From positions 62,001 to 126,000 of the forward strand of contig NZ_JAIVMF010000001.1 of the NCBI RefSeq assembly GCF_020176715.1: DNA of 64,000 nucleotides, read 5' to 3'. Of the stretch, positions 15,539 through 25,382 are shown one piece after another; positions within the stretch are counted from its first letter, which is position 1; the number at the start of each line of letters is the position of its first letter. The DNA is from Stappia stellulata (GTDB taxonomy: Bacteria > Pseudomonadota > Alphaproteobacteria > Rhizobiales > Stappiaceae). A program made the position numbers and the translations under genes. The notes beneath the pieces were generated by a model, which saw only the letters and a program-made list of their open reading frames with translations, did not search any database and had not been told where the DNA came from.

Positions 15539-17362
15539 TTACATCCGGCTTAGCCGCGGGTCGGCAGCATCCAGCACCCGGAACTGCACACGCTCGCGCC
15601 CCTGCCAGGTGTCGAGCGAGAGGCAACCGGCGACATGCAGCGGATCGCCGCGCTTCTCCAGAAGCATCTTGCCAAGCGGCGTGTCCGCCGCCTTGAAGGC
15701 AATCGCCTTGAGGCTTCCGCCGCCGCCATCGGCCAGCGTCAACCGGACGTGGCCCTTGCCGACGGTGTCGGCGTAGGACACCCGGTGGCTCGGCAGCGCG
15801 AAGACCGGCTCGGGATGTCCCGCGCCGAAGGGGCCGGCCTGCTCCAGCGCATGCACCAGATCCGTGCTCGCCGCCGATGCCGTCAGCGCGCCGTCGATCT
15901 TCAGCTCGTTTTCCGCGCGCGCCACCTCGACCTGTGCCGCCAGTGCCGTATCGAGGAAGACGGAGAGATCGGCGAGACGCTCTCGGCGCACGGTGAGGCC
16001 CGCGGCCATGGCGTGGCCGCCGCCCTTTTCCAGAATGCCCTCGTCGACGGCCTTGCGCACGGCCGCGCCGAGATCGACGCCGGGAATGGAGCGCCCGGAC
16101 CCGGTGCCCTTGCCGTTCACGTCATAGGCGATGGCGAAAGCCGGACGGCGGTAGCGGTCCTTCAGCCGCGAGGCGACAAGGCCGACGACACCGGGGTGCC
16201 AGCCGTCGGACCCGGTCAGCAGGACGCTCGGATCGCTGTCCTCGACGGAGACCAGCGCCTGGGCATCGCCCTCCTCCAGCATGATGGCTTCCATCGCCTG
16301 GCGTTCGCCGTTCAGACGGTCGAGCGTTTCGGCGATCGTGCGGGCCTCGTCCATGTCATGGGTGGTGAGAAGCCGCGCGCCGAGGGCGGCATCGCCGATG
16401 CGCCCGCCCGCATTGATGCGCGGGCCGACCATAAAGCCGAGATGATAGGGCGATGGCGGACCATGAACCCGCGCGACATCGCAAAGTGCGGCAAGTCCGA
16501 CATTGGCGCGGGAATGGAGCGCCAGAATGCCCTTGCGCACGAAGGCGCGGTTAAGGCCCCTGAGCGGCACCACGTCGCAGACGGTTCCAACGGCCGCGAG
16601 GTCGAGAAGCGCCAGAAGATCCGGCTCGCGGCTGGCCTTGAACAGTCCCCGGCGGCGCAATTCCCGATTGAGGCCGACCACAAACAGGAAAGTGACACCG
16701 ACCGCCGCAAGATGGCCGAGACCGGAGAGATCGTCCTGGCGGTTCGGGTTGACGAGCGCGACCAAGTGGGGAAGCTCTTCGCCGACCTGGTGATGATCGA
16801 GCACGACGACGTCGAGCCCAACGCTTCGCGCCTCCTCGAACGCCTCGAAGGAGGTGCTGCCGCAATCGACACAGACCAGCAGGCCGGCGCCCTCCTCCCG
16901 CAACAGGCGGATCGCGGGTCCGTTCGGCCCGTAGCCTTCGATGATGCGGTCGGGGATATGGATGCGGTTGCGGGTTCCGAGCGCGGAGAGATAGCGGCTC
17001 AGCAGCGCGGAGGAGGTCGCACCGTCGACGTCGTAGTCGCCGAAGATCGCGATGGTGTCGCCGGCCTGGATCGCGTCGGCGACGCGGGCCGTGCCCGCTT
17101 CCAGATCGCGCAGCACCGACGGGTCGGGCATCAGCGCCCTGATCGTCGGATCGAGAAAGGCTTCGGCACCGTCAATCGTCACGTCCCGGGCGGCCAGCAC
17201 CCGCGCGACGATCTCCGGTATGCCGCTGCGCTGCGCGATGGCGAGCGCCGCGGCGTTTTGCTGGGCGCTGAGACGCTCCCGCCAGACGCGTTCGCCGGCG
17301 GAACGCCCGACCCCAAGCACCTGACGGCGTGTTTCGCGTTCGGCCGGGGACTGGGTGTTCAT
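15539..17362 (-). CDS. recJ: Single-stranded-DNA-specific exonuclease RecJ
   Basis: A 607-aa 5'-3' single-strand exonuclease used in recombination and mismatch or base-excision repair. DHH-family metal motifs are present: IFGDYDVDGATSSALL, LVCVDCG and VVLDHHQ. The DHHA1 domain contains GRIGDAALGARLL and later the GKGTGSGRS region. Length and order are typical. It is third from the end of the alaC-hom-glpX-recJ run, 37 bases after glpX. Confidence 0.96.
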   Translation of the reverse strand: MNTQSPAERETRRQVLGVGRSAGERVWRERLSAQQNAAALAIAQRSGIPEIVARVLAARDVTIDGAEAFLDPTIRALMPDPSVLRDLEAGTARVADAIQAGDTIAIFGDYDVDGATSSALLSRYLSALGTRNRIHIPDRIIEGYGPNGPAIRLLREEGAGLLVCVDCGSTSFEAFEEARSVGLDVVVLDHHQVGEELPHLVALVNPNRQDDLSGLGHLAAVGVTFLFVVGLNRELRRRGLFKASREPDLLALLDLAAVGTVCDVVPLRGLNRAFVRKGILALHSRANVGLAALCDVARVHGPPSPYHLGFMVGPRINAGGRIGDAALGARLLTTHDMDEARTIAETLDRLNGERQAMEAIMLEEGDAQALVSVEDSDPSVLLTGSDGWHPGVVGLVASRLKDRYRRPAFAIAYDVNGKGTGSGRSIPGVDLGAAVRKAVDEGILEKGGGHAMAAGLTVRRERLADLSVFLDTALAAQVEVARAENELKIDGALTASAASTDLVHALEQAGPFGAGHPEPVFALPSHRVSYADTVGKGHVRLTLADGGGGSLKAIAFKAADTPLGKMLLEKRGDPLHVAGCLSLDTWQGRERVQFRVLDAADPRLSRM

Positions 17363-17399
17363 GCGCGGCGTCCGTCGTACGGCTTGGGCGCGATGCGCC

Positions 17400-18395
17400 T
17401 CAATCCAGGTGGAATTTCTCGACCTGCGTGTGACGCGCCTTGATGTAGCGCACCGTGCCGGTGGTGGAGCGCATCACGACCGTGTGGGTGGTGATGTCGT
17501 TGCGGCCGAAGCGCACGCCCTGCAGGAAATTGCCGTCGGTCACGCCGGTGGCGGCAAAGAGCACGTCGCCGGTCGCCATCTCTTCCATGGTGTATTTGCG
17601 CTTGATGTCGGAGATGCCCATCTTGTGCGCACGTTCCACCTGCTCGTCGCGGGTGATCACCAGCCGGCCCTGCATCTGGCCGCCGATGCAGCGAAGAGCG
17701 GCTGCCGCAAGCACGCCTTCCGGCGCGCCGCCGATGCCCATGTAGATGTCGATGCCGGTCTCGTCCGGATCGGTGGTGTGGATGATGCCGGCAACATCGC
17801 CATCGCCGATCAGGCGAACGGAAACGCCGGTCGCGCGCAGGTCCTCGATCAGGCGGGCGTGACGCGGACGGTCAAGCACGCAGGCCGTGATTTCCGCGAC
17901 CGGAACGCCCTTGGCCTTCGCCAGCGCCTCGATGTTTTCCGCAACCGGCGCGTCGAGATCGACGATGCCGGCCGGATAGCCCGGACCGACGGCGATCTTG
18001 TCCATGTAGCTGTCGGGAGCGTTCAGGAGGCCGCCCTTCGGCGCCAGCGCGATCACGGCCAGCGAGTTGGGCAGGTTCTTGGCGCAGATCGTCGTGCCTT
18101 CCAGCGGATCAAGCGCGATGTCGACGGCGGGGCCCTTCCCCGTTCCGACCTTCTCGCCGATGTAGAGCATCGGCGCCTCGTCGCGCTCGCCCTCGCCGAT
18201 CACCACCATGCCGTCGATGGGCAGGCAGTTGAGTTCGCGGCGCATGGCATCGACGGCAGCCTGGTCGGCGGACATTTCATCGCCGCGTCCGCGCAGGCGC
18301 GCGGCGGCGACGGCGGCGCGTTCGGTCACGCGGGCCAGTTCCAGGGTCAGAATGCGGTCGAGAGCTTCACTATGCGCGGCGTCGGAGGTGGACAT
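17400..18395 (-). CDS. glpX: Class II fructose-1,6-bisphosphatase
   Basis: A 331-aa gluconeogenic phosphatase. Metal- and phosphate-binding motifs are present: GEGERDEAPMLYIGE, IALDPLEGTT, and GIGGAPEGVLAAAALR. It lies 31 bases after hom in the conserved hom-glpX-recJ order of Hyphomicrobiales. Confidence 0.96.
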   Translation of the reverse strand: MSTSDAAHSEALDRILTLELARVTERAAVAAARLRGRGDEMSADQAAVDAMRRELNCLPIDGMVVIGEGERDEAPMLYIGEKVGTGKGPAVDIALDPLEGTTICAKNLPNSLAVIALAPKGGLLNAPDSYMDKIAVGPGYPAGIVDLDAPVAENIEALAKAKGVPVAEITACVLDRPRHARLIEDLRATGVSVRLIGDGDVAGIIHTTDPDETGIDIYMGIGGAPEGVLAAAALRCIGGQMQGRLVITRDEQVERAHKMGISDIKRKYTMEEMATGDVLFAATGVTDGNFLQGVRFGRNDITTHTVVMRSTTGTVRYIKARHTQVEKFHLD

Positions 18396-18426
18396 CGGAT
18401 TTCCTCAAATCGGGGTCAACAAGGGG

Positions 18427-19749
18427 TCAACGGAGCTTTTCGATGCGGATCATCTGGGGCGTTCCTGCCACCACATTCCTCGCGGTGATTGTCCCCAGTG
18501 CCCGTTTCACGGCGGCTTCCGTGGTTTCATAGGTGGTCAGGATCACCGGTTGGGGCGCATCGCCATGCGTCTCCGCCTCGGTGTGGGTGCGGGTGCGGTC
18601 GCGCTGGACGATGGATTCAAGCGAGATGCCCTCGTCCGCCATGATCCGCGCGATCTCGGCAAAGGCGCCGGACCGGTCATAGACCGCCAGGCGGATATAG
18701 TAGCCACCCTCGTGCATGCGCATCCGCGCCGCCTTGTAGGGAGCAAGTTCATGCGCCGGCATGCCGAGCGTCGGCACCGAGAGGCCGCGCGCCACGTCGA
18801 CGATGTCGCCGAGCACGGCGGACGCAGTCGCGCTGCCGCCGGCGCCGGGGCCGACCAGCACGACCTCGCCGACCGCATCGCCGTCGATCGCGACCGCGTT
18901 CAGCACGCCGTCGATGCGCGCGATGGCCGAAGCCTTCGGCACCATGGTGGGGTGCACGCGCTGCTCGATGCCACTGTCGGTGCGCTGGGCAACGCCGAGC
19001 AGCTTGATGCGGTAGCCGAGCTCGCTTGCCGCCTCGATATCGGCGCGGGTGATGGAGGAGATGCCCTCCAGATAGATCTTCTCGCTGTTGATCTGCGAGC
19101 CGAAGGCGAGCGACGTCAGGATCGCCAGCTTGTGCGCCGTGTCGTTGCCCTCGATGTCGAAGGTCGGATCGGCTTCGGCATAGCCGAGACGCTGGGCGTC
19201 GGCGAGGCAATCGGAGAAGTCGAGCCCGTCCTGCTCCATGCGGGTCAGGATGTAATTGCAGGTGCCGTTGAGAATGCCGTAGACGCGGTCGATCTCGTTT
19301 CCGGCCAGCGACTCGCGCATGGTCTTGATCACCGGGATGCCGCCGGCAACCGCCGCCTCGTAGGACAGGCTGACCTTGTTGTCTTCCGCCAGACGCGCAA
19401 GCTCGACGCCGTGTTTGGCAAGCAGCGCCTTGTTGGCGGTGACCACCGACTTGCCAGCGGCAAGGGCGGCGCGCACGCTGTCCTCGGCCGGCCCGTTGTC
19501 GCCGCCGATCAGCTCGACGAAAACGTCGATGTCGGGAGAACCGGCAAGCGCAACCGGATCGTCGAACCACGCCATGGCGGAGAGATCCGCCCCCCGGTCG
19601 CGCGTGCGGTCGCGCGCGCTCACCGCGCTGACGCGCACGGAGCGGCCGCAGCGCGCGGCCAGTGCCGACGACCTGGTTTCCAGAAGATGCAACAGGGAGG
19701 CGCCAACCGTCCCCAAGCCCGCGACGCCGACGCGCAGTTCAGTGGTCAT
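18427..19749 (-). CDS. hom: Homoserine dehydrogenase
   Basis: A 440-aa enzyme reducing aspartate semialdehyde to homoserine, at the branch to threonine and methionine. The NAD(P)-binding motif VGVAGLGTVGASLL is at the N-terminus, the catalytic region contains LNGTCNYILTRME and YAEADPTFDIEG, and an ACT regulatory domain occupies roughly the last 85 residues. The product also feeds metY at 35.1 kb. It lies 53 bases after alaC. Confidence 0.97.
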   Translation of the reverse strand: MTTELRVGVAGLGTVGASLLHLLETRSSALAARCGRSVRVSAVSARDRTRDRGADLSAMAWFDDPVALAGSPDIDVFVELIGGDNGPAEDSVRAALAAGKSVVTANKALLAKHGVELARLAEDNKVSLSYEAAVAGGIPVIKTMRESLAGNEIDRVYGILNGTCNYILTRMEQDGLDFSDCLADAQRLGYAEADPTFDIEGNDTAHKLAILTSLAFGSQINSEKIYLEGISSITRADIEAASELGYRIKLLGVAQRTDSGIEQRVHPTMVPKASAIARIDGVLNAVAIDGDAVGEVVLVGPGAGGSATASAVLGDIVDVARGLSVPTLGMPAHELAPYKAARMRMHEGGYYIRLAVYDRSGAFAEIARIMADEGISLESIVQRDRTRTHTEAETHGDAPQPVILTTYETTEAAVKRALGTITARNVVAGTPQMIRIEKLR

Positions 19750-19802
19750 AAATCCGCAATCCGTTTGTGAGCCGTGTGGCAGAGGCGCCGAACGTGCCGC
19801 GC

Positions 19803-21020
19803 CTAACCCGATACCTCGATGGGGATCACGTTGTGCAACGTTTTGTCTGCGGTTTCAAGGAAGCGGCGCAGCCCGCGGGCCGCCTGGCGAATGCGCTGCT
19901 CGTTTTCCACCAGTGCGATGCGCACATGGCCGTCGCCGTACTCGCCGAAGCCAAGGCCGGGCGCAACCGCAACGTCGGCGTGCTCGATCAAAAGCTTGGA
20001 GAACTCGACGGAGCCGAGATGGCGGAATTTCTCCGGGATCGGCGCCCATGCGAACATGCTCGCTTCCGGGGGCGGAATGTCCCAACCGGCGCGCCCGAAC
20101 GATTCCACCAGCGTGTCGCGGCGCTTCCTGTAGATCGCGCGCGCTTCGACGATGCAGTCGTCCGGCCCGTTCAGCGCGGCGGTCGCCGCCACCTGGATCG
20201 GCGTGAAGGCGCCATAGTCGAGATAGGACTTCACCCGCGCCAGCGCCGAGATCAGCCGCTCGTTGCCGACCGCAAAGCCCATGCGCCATCCCGGCATCGA
20301 ATAGGTCTTGGACAGCGAGGTGAATTCCACCGCGACATCGATGGCGCCCGGCACCTCGAGAATGGAAGGCGGCGGCGTCTCGCCGAAGTAGATCTCGGAA
20401 TAGGCGAGATCGGACAGAACGAAGATGTCGTGCTTCTTGGCGAAGGCGACGACGTCCCGGTAGAAGTCGAGCTCGGCGACCGAGGCGGTCGGGTTCGCCG
20501 GATAACAGAGGATCATGGCGATCGGCTTGGGCACGGAATGCACAAGCGCGCGTTCCAGCGCGTGAAACACCTCCGGTCCCGGCTCGGACGGGATAGCCCT
20601 CAGCACCGCGCCGGCCATCAGGAAGCCGAAGGCATGGATCGGGTAGCTCGGGTTGGGCACCAGCACGACATCGCCCGGCGCGGAAATCGCCTGCGCCATG
20701 TTGGCGAAGCCTTCCTTGGAGCCGAGCGTCGCGACGACCTGGGTCTCCGGGTTCAGCTTCACGCCGAAGCGTCGCTCGTAGTAGGCGGCCTGCGCGCGTC
20801 GAAGGCCGGGAATGCCCTTGGACGAGGAATAGCGGTGGGTCTTCGGGTTCTGCACCGTCTCGGTGAGCTTTTCGACGATGTGCTTTGGCGTCGGCAGATC
20901 GGGATTGCCCATGCCGAGATCGATGATGTCCGCGCCGCCGGCGCGCGCCTTGGCCTTCAGACGGTTGACCTGTTCGAAGACATAGGGCGGCAGGCGCCGG
21001 GTTTGGTAGAATTCTTCCAT
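19803..21020 (-). CDS. alaC: Class I/II aminotransferase, AlaC-like
   Basis: A 405-aa PLP-dependent aminotransferase resembling glutamate-pyruvate aminotransferase AlaC. The PLP lysine is in FTSLSKTYSMPGWRMGF; the RYSSSKGIPGLR and CYPANPTASVAE substrate and cofactor loops are intact. The ATG leading into EEFYQTRRLPPYVFEQ is chosen because homologues begin this way; the longer frame upstream has atypical composition. It is the first gene of the hom-glpX-recJ run. Exact substrate specificity is not certain. Confidence 0.88.
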   Translation of the reverse strand: MEEFYQTRRLPPYVFEQVNRLKAKARAGGADIIDLGMGNPDLPTPKHIVEKLTETVQNPKTHRYSSSKGIPGLRRAQAAYYERRFGVKLNPETQVVATLGSKEGFANMAQAISAPGDVVLVPNPSYPIHAFGFLMAGAVLRAIPSEPGPEVFHALERALVHSVPKPIAMILCYPANPTASVAELDFYRDVVAFAKKHDIFVLSDLAYSEIYFGETPPPSILEVPGAIDVAVEFTSLSKTYSMPGWRMGFAVGNERLISALARVKSYLDYGAFTPIQVAATAALNGPDDCIVEARAIYRKRRDTLVESFGRAGWDIPPPEASMFAWAPIPEKFRHLGSVEFSKLLIEHADVAVAPGLGFGEYGDGHVRIALVENEQRIRQAARGLRRFLETADKTLHNVIPIEVSG

Positions 21021-21209
21021 GGTTCGATCCTCGCCCGCAGGCTGCAGAACGGCGCGCGCGGCCCCGCGTTTTCCGTTCGATCCGTCATGACGCAATCCCG
21101 CGCGCTCAGCGCTTCGGGTCGCGGGGTTTTATCAGGCGCGACGCGCGCGCGCATCGGCAAAAACTCGCGGTCGACCTGCAAATTGTGCAAAGCCGCGCAG
21201 GCCGCGGCG

Positions 21210-21674
21210 TCACTCGCCCGCCGGCCCCTCGATGTCCTGAACGGCGCGGTCGGCGTGTTCGGCCCACAGCCGCTTCAGCTTGTCGAGAGATGTGGTGGCG
21301 CGGGGGGTGGCGATTGCCTCCCGGTTGCGGGCGAGTTCCTGCAGGCGCAGCCGCTGCTCTTCAGCTTCCTCGTAGGACATCAGCCCGCGCGAGACCGACG
21401 GCGCGCCACTCAGCGCGCCGGTCGACGCGTTTCCCGCAGGAGTGGTCGAAGATTGGAAGCCCTGCTCCACCGGCGTGCCGGAAGACGTCCCCGTCCCCGC
21501 CTCCACGGCGGCAGCGGATTGCGCCAACTGGCCGGCGCCCGGCATCACGGCGGAGGCGGTGCCCGGCGACACATAGGGATCGCCGCCGTCCAGCGCCTCG
21601 AACAAGGTGCCGGAAGGCGCATAGGCGCAGCCGCCGAGCAGCCCGGCGACACAGATAACAAGGCAAAGTCTCAT
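21210..21674 (-). CDS. Putative lipoprotein
   Basis: A 154-aa protein with a lipoprotein signal (MRLCLVICVAGLLGGC, lipobox LLGGC). The mature part begins with a low-complexity Ser/Thr/Gly/Ala region, followed by a charged helical C-terminus (YEEAEEQRLRLQELARNRE). No domain is recognised. It lies between alaC and the divergent phaC. Confidence 0.7.
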   Translation of the reverse strand: MRLCLVICVAGLLGGCAYAPSGTLFEALDGGDPYVSPGTASAVMPGAGQLAQSAAAVEAGTGTSSGTPVEQGFQSSTTPAGNASTGALSGAPSVSRGLMSYEEAEEQRLRLQELARNREAIATPRATTSLDKLKRLWAEHADRAVQDIEGPAGE

Positions 21675-21774
21675 CAAGCGCACTCGCGACAAATCGGCTC
21701 CGTCCTGATAAAACCGCAAGCAGCAAGCTTGCAACCGCTGCGGCGTCTACGACATTGTAAGCGCTTTGTCCAAC

Positions 21775-21805
21775 TTGTCAGCCAAGCGTCACAGGTCGCT
21801 ATTAT
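21775..21805 (+). promoter_or_regulatory. Candidate sigma-70 promoter of phaC
   Basis: TTGTCA (21775-21780) is followed after 18-19 bases by CTATTA/TATTAT (21799-21805). The predicted start leaves a leader of about 80 bases before the phaC ATG. Spacing is slightly longer than ideal. Confidence 0.42.
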
Positions 21806-21894
21806 GCCGGCAAGAGGGAGAGCTACCAATCATTATCGGGCAGTGAGCCGCAGAGCTCGCCCCGGAAACCGATCATGCGGAGGGCGCAGCCAGG

Positions 21895-23700
21895 ATGACG
21901 GACGACCAAAAGAACCCCCTTCTCCAGTATATCGTCAAGAATCCTGAAGCCTTCGCCCAGAATCTCGCCCGCATCGTGGAGAACGCCGGCAAGGCCATGG
22001 CGGCCTATGTGGAACCGCGCGAGAAGGGCGAGATCAAGCCAGAGATGGCGGACGAGCTGACCGTCATCTTCAAGACGCTCGGCCAGGTCGGCGAATACTG
22101 GATGTCGGACCCCCAGCGCGCCGTAGAGGCGCAGGGGCGCCTGTGGACGAAATACATCGACCTGTGGAACTCGTCGCTAAAACGGATGATGGGCGAGCCG
22201 TCGACGCCGGCCGTCTCCGCCGATCCGCGCGACAAGCGGTTCGGCGATCCGGAATGGGACGACAACCAGTTCTTCGATTTCGTCAAGCAGATCTACCTGA
22301 TCACCTCGCAATGGGCGGAACAGCTGGTGGTCGAGGCCGCCGATCTCGACGAGCACACGCGGCACAAGGCGGATTTCTACGTCAAGCAGATCGCCAACGC
22401 GCTGTCGCCGTCGAACTTTGTCCTGACCAACCCGGAGCTTTTGCGCGAAACACTGGAATCGAACGGCGAGAATCTCGTGCGCGGCATGAAGCTGCTCGCC
22501 GAGGACATCGAGGCCGGCAAGGGCGATTTGAAGATCCGCCAGTCCGATCCGACCAAGTTCAAGGTGGGCAAGAATCTCGGCATCACGCCGGGCAAGGTGA
22601 TCGCGCAAAACGACGTGCGCCAGGTCATCCAGTACACGCCGACCACCGACACCGTGCTGAAGCGGCCGCTGCTGATCGTGCCGCCGTGGATCAACAAGTT
22701 CTACATCCTCGATCTCAACCCGGAGAAATCGTTCATCAAGTGGGCCGTGGATCAGGGACACACGGTCTTCGTGATCTCCTGGGTCAACCCGGACGAACAC
22801 CAGGCCCAGAAAAACTTCGAGCACTACATGCGCGAGGGCATTCTGGAGACGCTGGACGTGATCAAGCGCGCCACGCGTCAGGAAGAGGTCAATGCCATCG
22901 GCTATTGCGTCGGCGGCACGCTGCTCGGCGTCACGCTCGCCTATATGGCGAAGGTGGGCGACACGCGCATCGCCTCGGCCACCTTCTTCACCACACAGGT
23001 CGATTTCACGCACGCGGGCGATCTGCAGGTCTTCGTCGACGAGGAGCAGATCGAGGCGCTCGAGCGGCGCATGGGCGAAAAGGGCTATCTCGACGGCTCG
23101 AAGATGGCCTCCGCCTTCAACCTCTTGCGCTCCAACGACCTGATCTGGCCCTATGTCGTCAACAACTACCTGAAGGGCAAGGAGCCCTTCCCCTTCGACC
23201 TGCTGTACTGGAACTCCGATTCCACCCGGATGCCGGCAGCGAACCATTCCTTCTATCTGCGCAACTGCTACCTGGAAAACCGGCTGAGCAAGGGCACGAT
23301 GGAAATCGGCGGCAAACGGCTCGACCTCGGCAAGGTGACAATCCCGATCTACAATCTCGCCACCCGCGAGGACCATATCGCCCCGCCCGAATCGGTGTTT
23401 CTGGGGTCCCAGTTCTTCGGCGGCCCGGTGGATTACGTGCTTTCGGGATCGGGACATATCGCCGGCGTCGTCAACCCGCCGTCGCGCAACAAGTACCAGT
23501 TCTGGACAGGCCCCAAACCCGCCGGAAAATACGAGGACTGGCTCGCCAAGGCCGAGGAACACCCCGGCTCCTGGTGGCCGCATTGGGACACATGGATCCG
23601 CGCCCATGACGACACCACCGCAAAGGCCCGCAAGCCCGGCGCCAACCGCATGAAGATACTGGAAGATGCGCCTGGAAGTTACGTAAAGGCGACATCCTGA
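21895..23700 (+). CDS. phaC: Class I poly(3-hydroxyalkanoate) synthase
   Basis: A 601-aa enzyme that polymerises (R)-3-hydroxyacyl-CoA into PHB granules. The lipase-like box with the catalytic cysteine ([10 protein letters not shown]), the catalytic Asp ([11 protein letters not shown]) and the His ([12 protein letters not shown]) are all present, and length fits class I. AGGG at about 21880 serves as ribosome site. Phasin, depolymerase and phaAB genes are not in this window. The location beside alaC-hom-glpX-recJ is conserved in rhizobia. Confidence 0.97.
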   Translation: MTDDQKNPLLQYIVKNPEAFAQNLARIVENAGKAMAAYVEPREKGEIKPEMADELTVIFKTLGQVGEYWMSDPQRAVEAQGRLWTKYIDLWNSSLKRMMGEPSTPAVSADPRDKRFGDPEWDDNQFFDFVKQIYLITSQWAEQLVVEAADLDEHTRHKADFYVKQIANALSPSNFVLTNPELLRETLESNGENLVRGMKLLAEDIEAGKGDLKIRQSDPTKFKVGKNLGITPGKVIAQNDVRQVIQYTPTTDTVLKRPLLIVPPWINKFYILDLNPEKSFIKWAVDQGHTVFVISWVNPDEHQAQKNFEHYMREGILETLDVIKRATRQEEVNAIGYCVGGTLLGVTLAYMAKVGDTRIASATFFTTQVDFTHAGDLQVFVDEEQIEALERRMGEKGYLDGSKMASAFNLLRSNDLIWPYVVNNYLKGKEPFPFDLLYWNSDSTRMPAANHSFYLRNCYLENRLSKGTMEIGGKRLDLGKVTIPIYNLATREDHIAPPESVFLGSQFFGGPVDYVLSGSGHIAGVVNPPSRNKYQFWTGPKPAGKYEDWLAKAEEHPGSWWPHWDTWIRAHDDTTAKARKPGANRMKILEDAPGSYVKATS

Positions 23701-23861
23701 CGTTGCAGTGGGCGCAATAAACCGCGGGCTTTGCATGGCAATGGGCAGTGCCTTGCGCTAAACTTCCCTTCCGGAGTGCGCGCCCGTTTGCCTTTTGGTC
23801 GCGCCCTGCATTCCGCATCGGTCGTGAGCCGATGCGACAGCCGATACCATCAGAGCCGCCG

Positions 23862-24500
23862 ATGCCCGAACCGACGCTGCCAAGACCCATCGCACCGGCC
23901 CCGCCACGGCGGCGCGCGCGCGGCTACAGCGCCTATCGCCCGATGAACGCGGGTCGGCTCCGCCTGCTCGGCATGGATTCCTCCGTCTGGCAACGCCACG
24001 CGAGCGGCTGGAGCGTCTGGACCCGGTTCGCCACCCTTCCGTTCCTGTTTCTGGCGATCTGGTCGCACGGCTGGTACGGCTGGCCGGTTGCAAGCGGGCT
24101 CGTCGTCGCCGTTTGCGTCTGGCTCTGGCTCAATCCGCGGATTTTCCCGCCGCCAAAACGCCTCGACAGTTGGCCTGCGCGCGCCACCTTCGGCGAACGG
24201 GTCTGGCTCAACCGCGGCGTCGTGCCGATCCCGTCCTCAGACAACCGTCAGGCCGTCGTCCTGTCGCTGGTCACGGGCACAGGTTTCTTCATTGGCATGT
24301 GGGGCGCGATCATGTTGCATGTGCCGGCGGTGATCGTGGGCACCCTGCTCACCTATGCCGGCAAGCTGGCCTTTCTAAAAGGCATGGCGCGGCTTTACGA
24401 CAGGATGCGCGATGCGCATCCCGTCTATCGCTCCTGGACGGTCGTGCCGGAAAACGACAATCACCCGAACAGCGGCCTGCACAGCAAGACCGGATCGTGA
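23862..24500 (+). CDS. DUF6653-like membrane protein
   Basis: About 212 aa. A proline/arginine-rich N-terminus precedes the recognisable core: GMDSSVWQRHASGWSVWTRF, a pair of membrane helices (PFLFLAIWSHGW and LVVAVCVWLWL), NPRIFPPP, a GERVWLNR motif, another helix pair and a YDRMRDAHPVY tail. DUF6653 proteins have unknown function. ATGs at 23832, 23862 and 23946 are possible starts; the last would begin just before the conserved core. Confidence 0.68.
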   Translation: MPEPTLPRPIAPAPPRRRARGYSAYRPMNAGRLRLLGMDSSVWQRHASGWSVWTRFATLPFLFLAIWSHGWYGWPVASGLVVAVCVWLWLNPRIFPPPKRLDSWPARATFGERVWLNRGVVPIPSSDNRQAVVLSLVTGTGFFIGMWGAIMLHVPAVIVGTLLTYAGKLAFLKGMARLYDRMRDAHPVYRSWTVVPENDNHPNSGLHSKTGS

Positions 24501-24531
24501 AACGCAGGACGGGAGCGCTCCCCGCGCTTTG

Positions 24532-25305
24532 TCAGCCGTCCTTCGTGGCGCTTTGCGCCCCTTGCGCCGCCTGCTTTTCCATCCGCCGAACGTCCTGGTC
24601 GTAGCGCGGATCGAGCGTGCCGCAGAGGCGATCCCAGACGGAAAAGAAATTCGCGAAATTATAGCGGAAATGGGCGTGGTGCTGGTCGTGGAAGGTCACG
24701 CAGACCATTGGCGAGGGTCGACGCGACAGCGGCGAGGCGTAGAACTCGAAGCCGGAATGGCCGATCGTGCCGTTGAAGTGATCGACCAGCCGATGCACGA
24801 TCAGGACCTCGACCGGGATCGGCAGGATGAACACCGCCCACAGGTAGTAGCTCTGCATGACGAAGGCATCGACAAGGCTGTCGCTATAGGTGCTCCACAC
24901 CGTCGGCGCCACGGAGCGGTGATGCTCGGCATGGAACCGGTAGAGCCAGCGGGTGTGCATCAGCCGATGGCCCCAGTAGAACCAGGCATCGAAGGCGACG
25001 ACGGACACGGCGAACATGAGGATCGCCGACCACCAGGTCAGCGGCAGCGGCTCGACGAAGGTCCATCCCTTGACGGACGCGAAGACGCCGCCGGCAAGGC
25101 ACCCGGCCGTCACCGTCAGCGACAGCACGCTCTGGCGGATCTCCGTCCACATGCGTTTCTCGCCACGGCGGTTTTGCTGGATCCGCCGTTCGGGGTGCCG
25201 GCTCTGGATCGCGACGAGCACGATCCCGGTCGCGAAATAGAGCGCGACATTGATGCCATAGGCACCCGCATAAAAGGGCAGAAACTCCAGCAGGACATCG
25301 AGCAT
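24532..25305 (-). CDS. Sterol desaturase / fatty acid hydroxylase family protein
   Basis: A 257-aa integral membrane di-iron oxygenase. The histidine clusters HRLMH, HAEHH and HDQHH bind two irons, with about four membrane helices around them. Bacterial members hydroxylate or desaturate lipids, carotenoids or hopanoid-like substrates; this substrate is unknown. It converges with the DUF6653-like gene. Confidence 0.9.
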   Translation of the reverse strand: MLDVLLEFLPFYAGAYGINVALYFATGIVLVAIQSRHPERRIQQNRRGEKRMWTEIRQSVLSLTVTAGCLAGGVFASVKGWTFVEPLPLTWWSAILMFAVSVVAFDAWFYWGHRLMHTRWLYRFHAEHHRSVAPTVWSTYSDSLVDAFVMQSYYLWAVFILPIPVEVLIVHRLVDHFNGTIGHSGFEFYASPLSRRPSPMVCVTFHDQHHAHFRYNFANFFSVWDRLCGTLDPRYDQDVRRMEKQAAQGAQSATKDG

Positions 25306-25382
25306 CGCGGTTCAAGACCTCCCTGTCGTCATGCCCCTGCTTAGGGCCCCGGGACGCGCGGTGCAAGGCCGGCCGCAGCGCG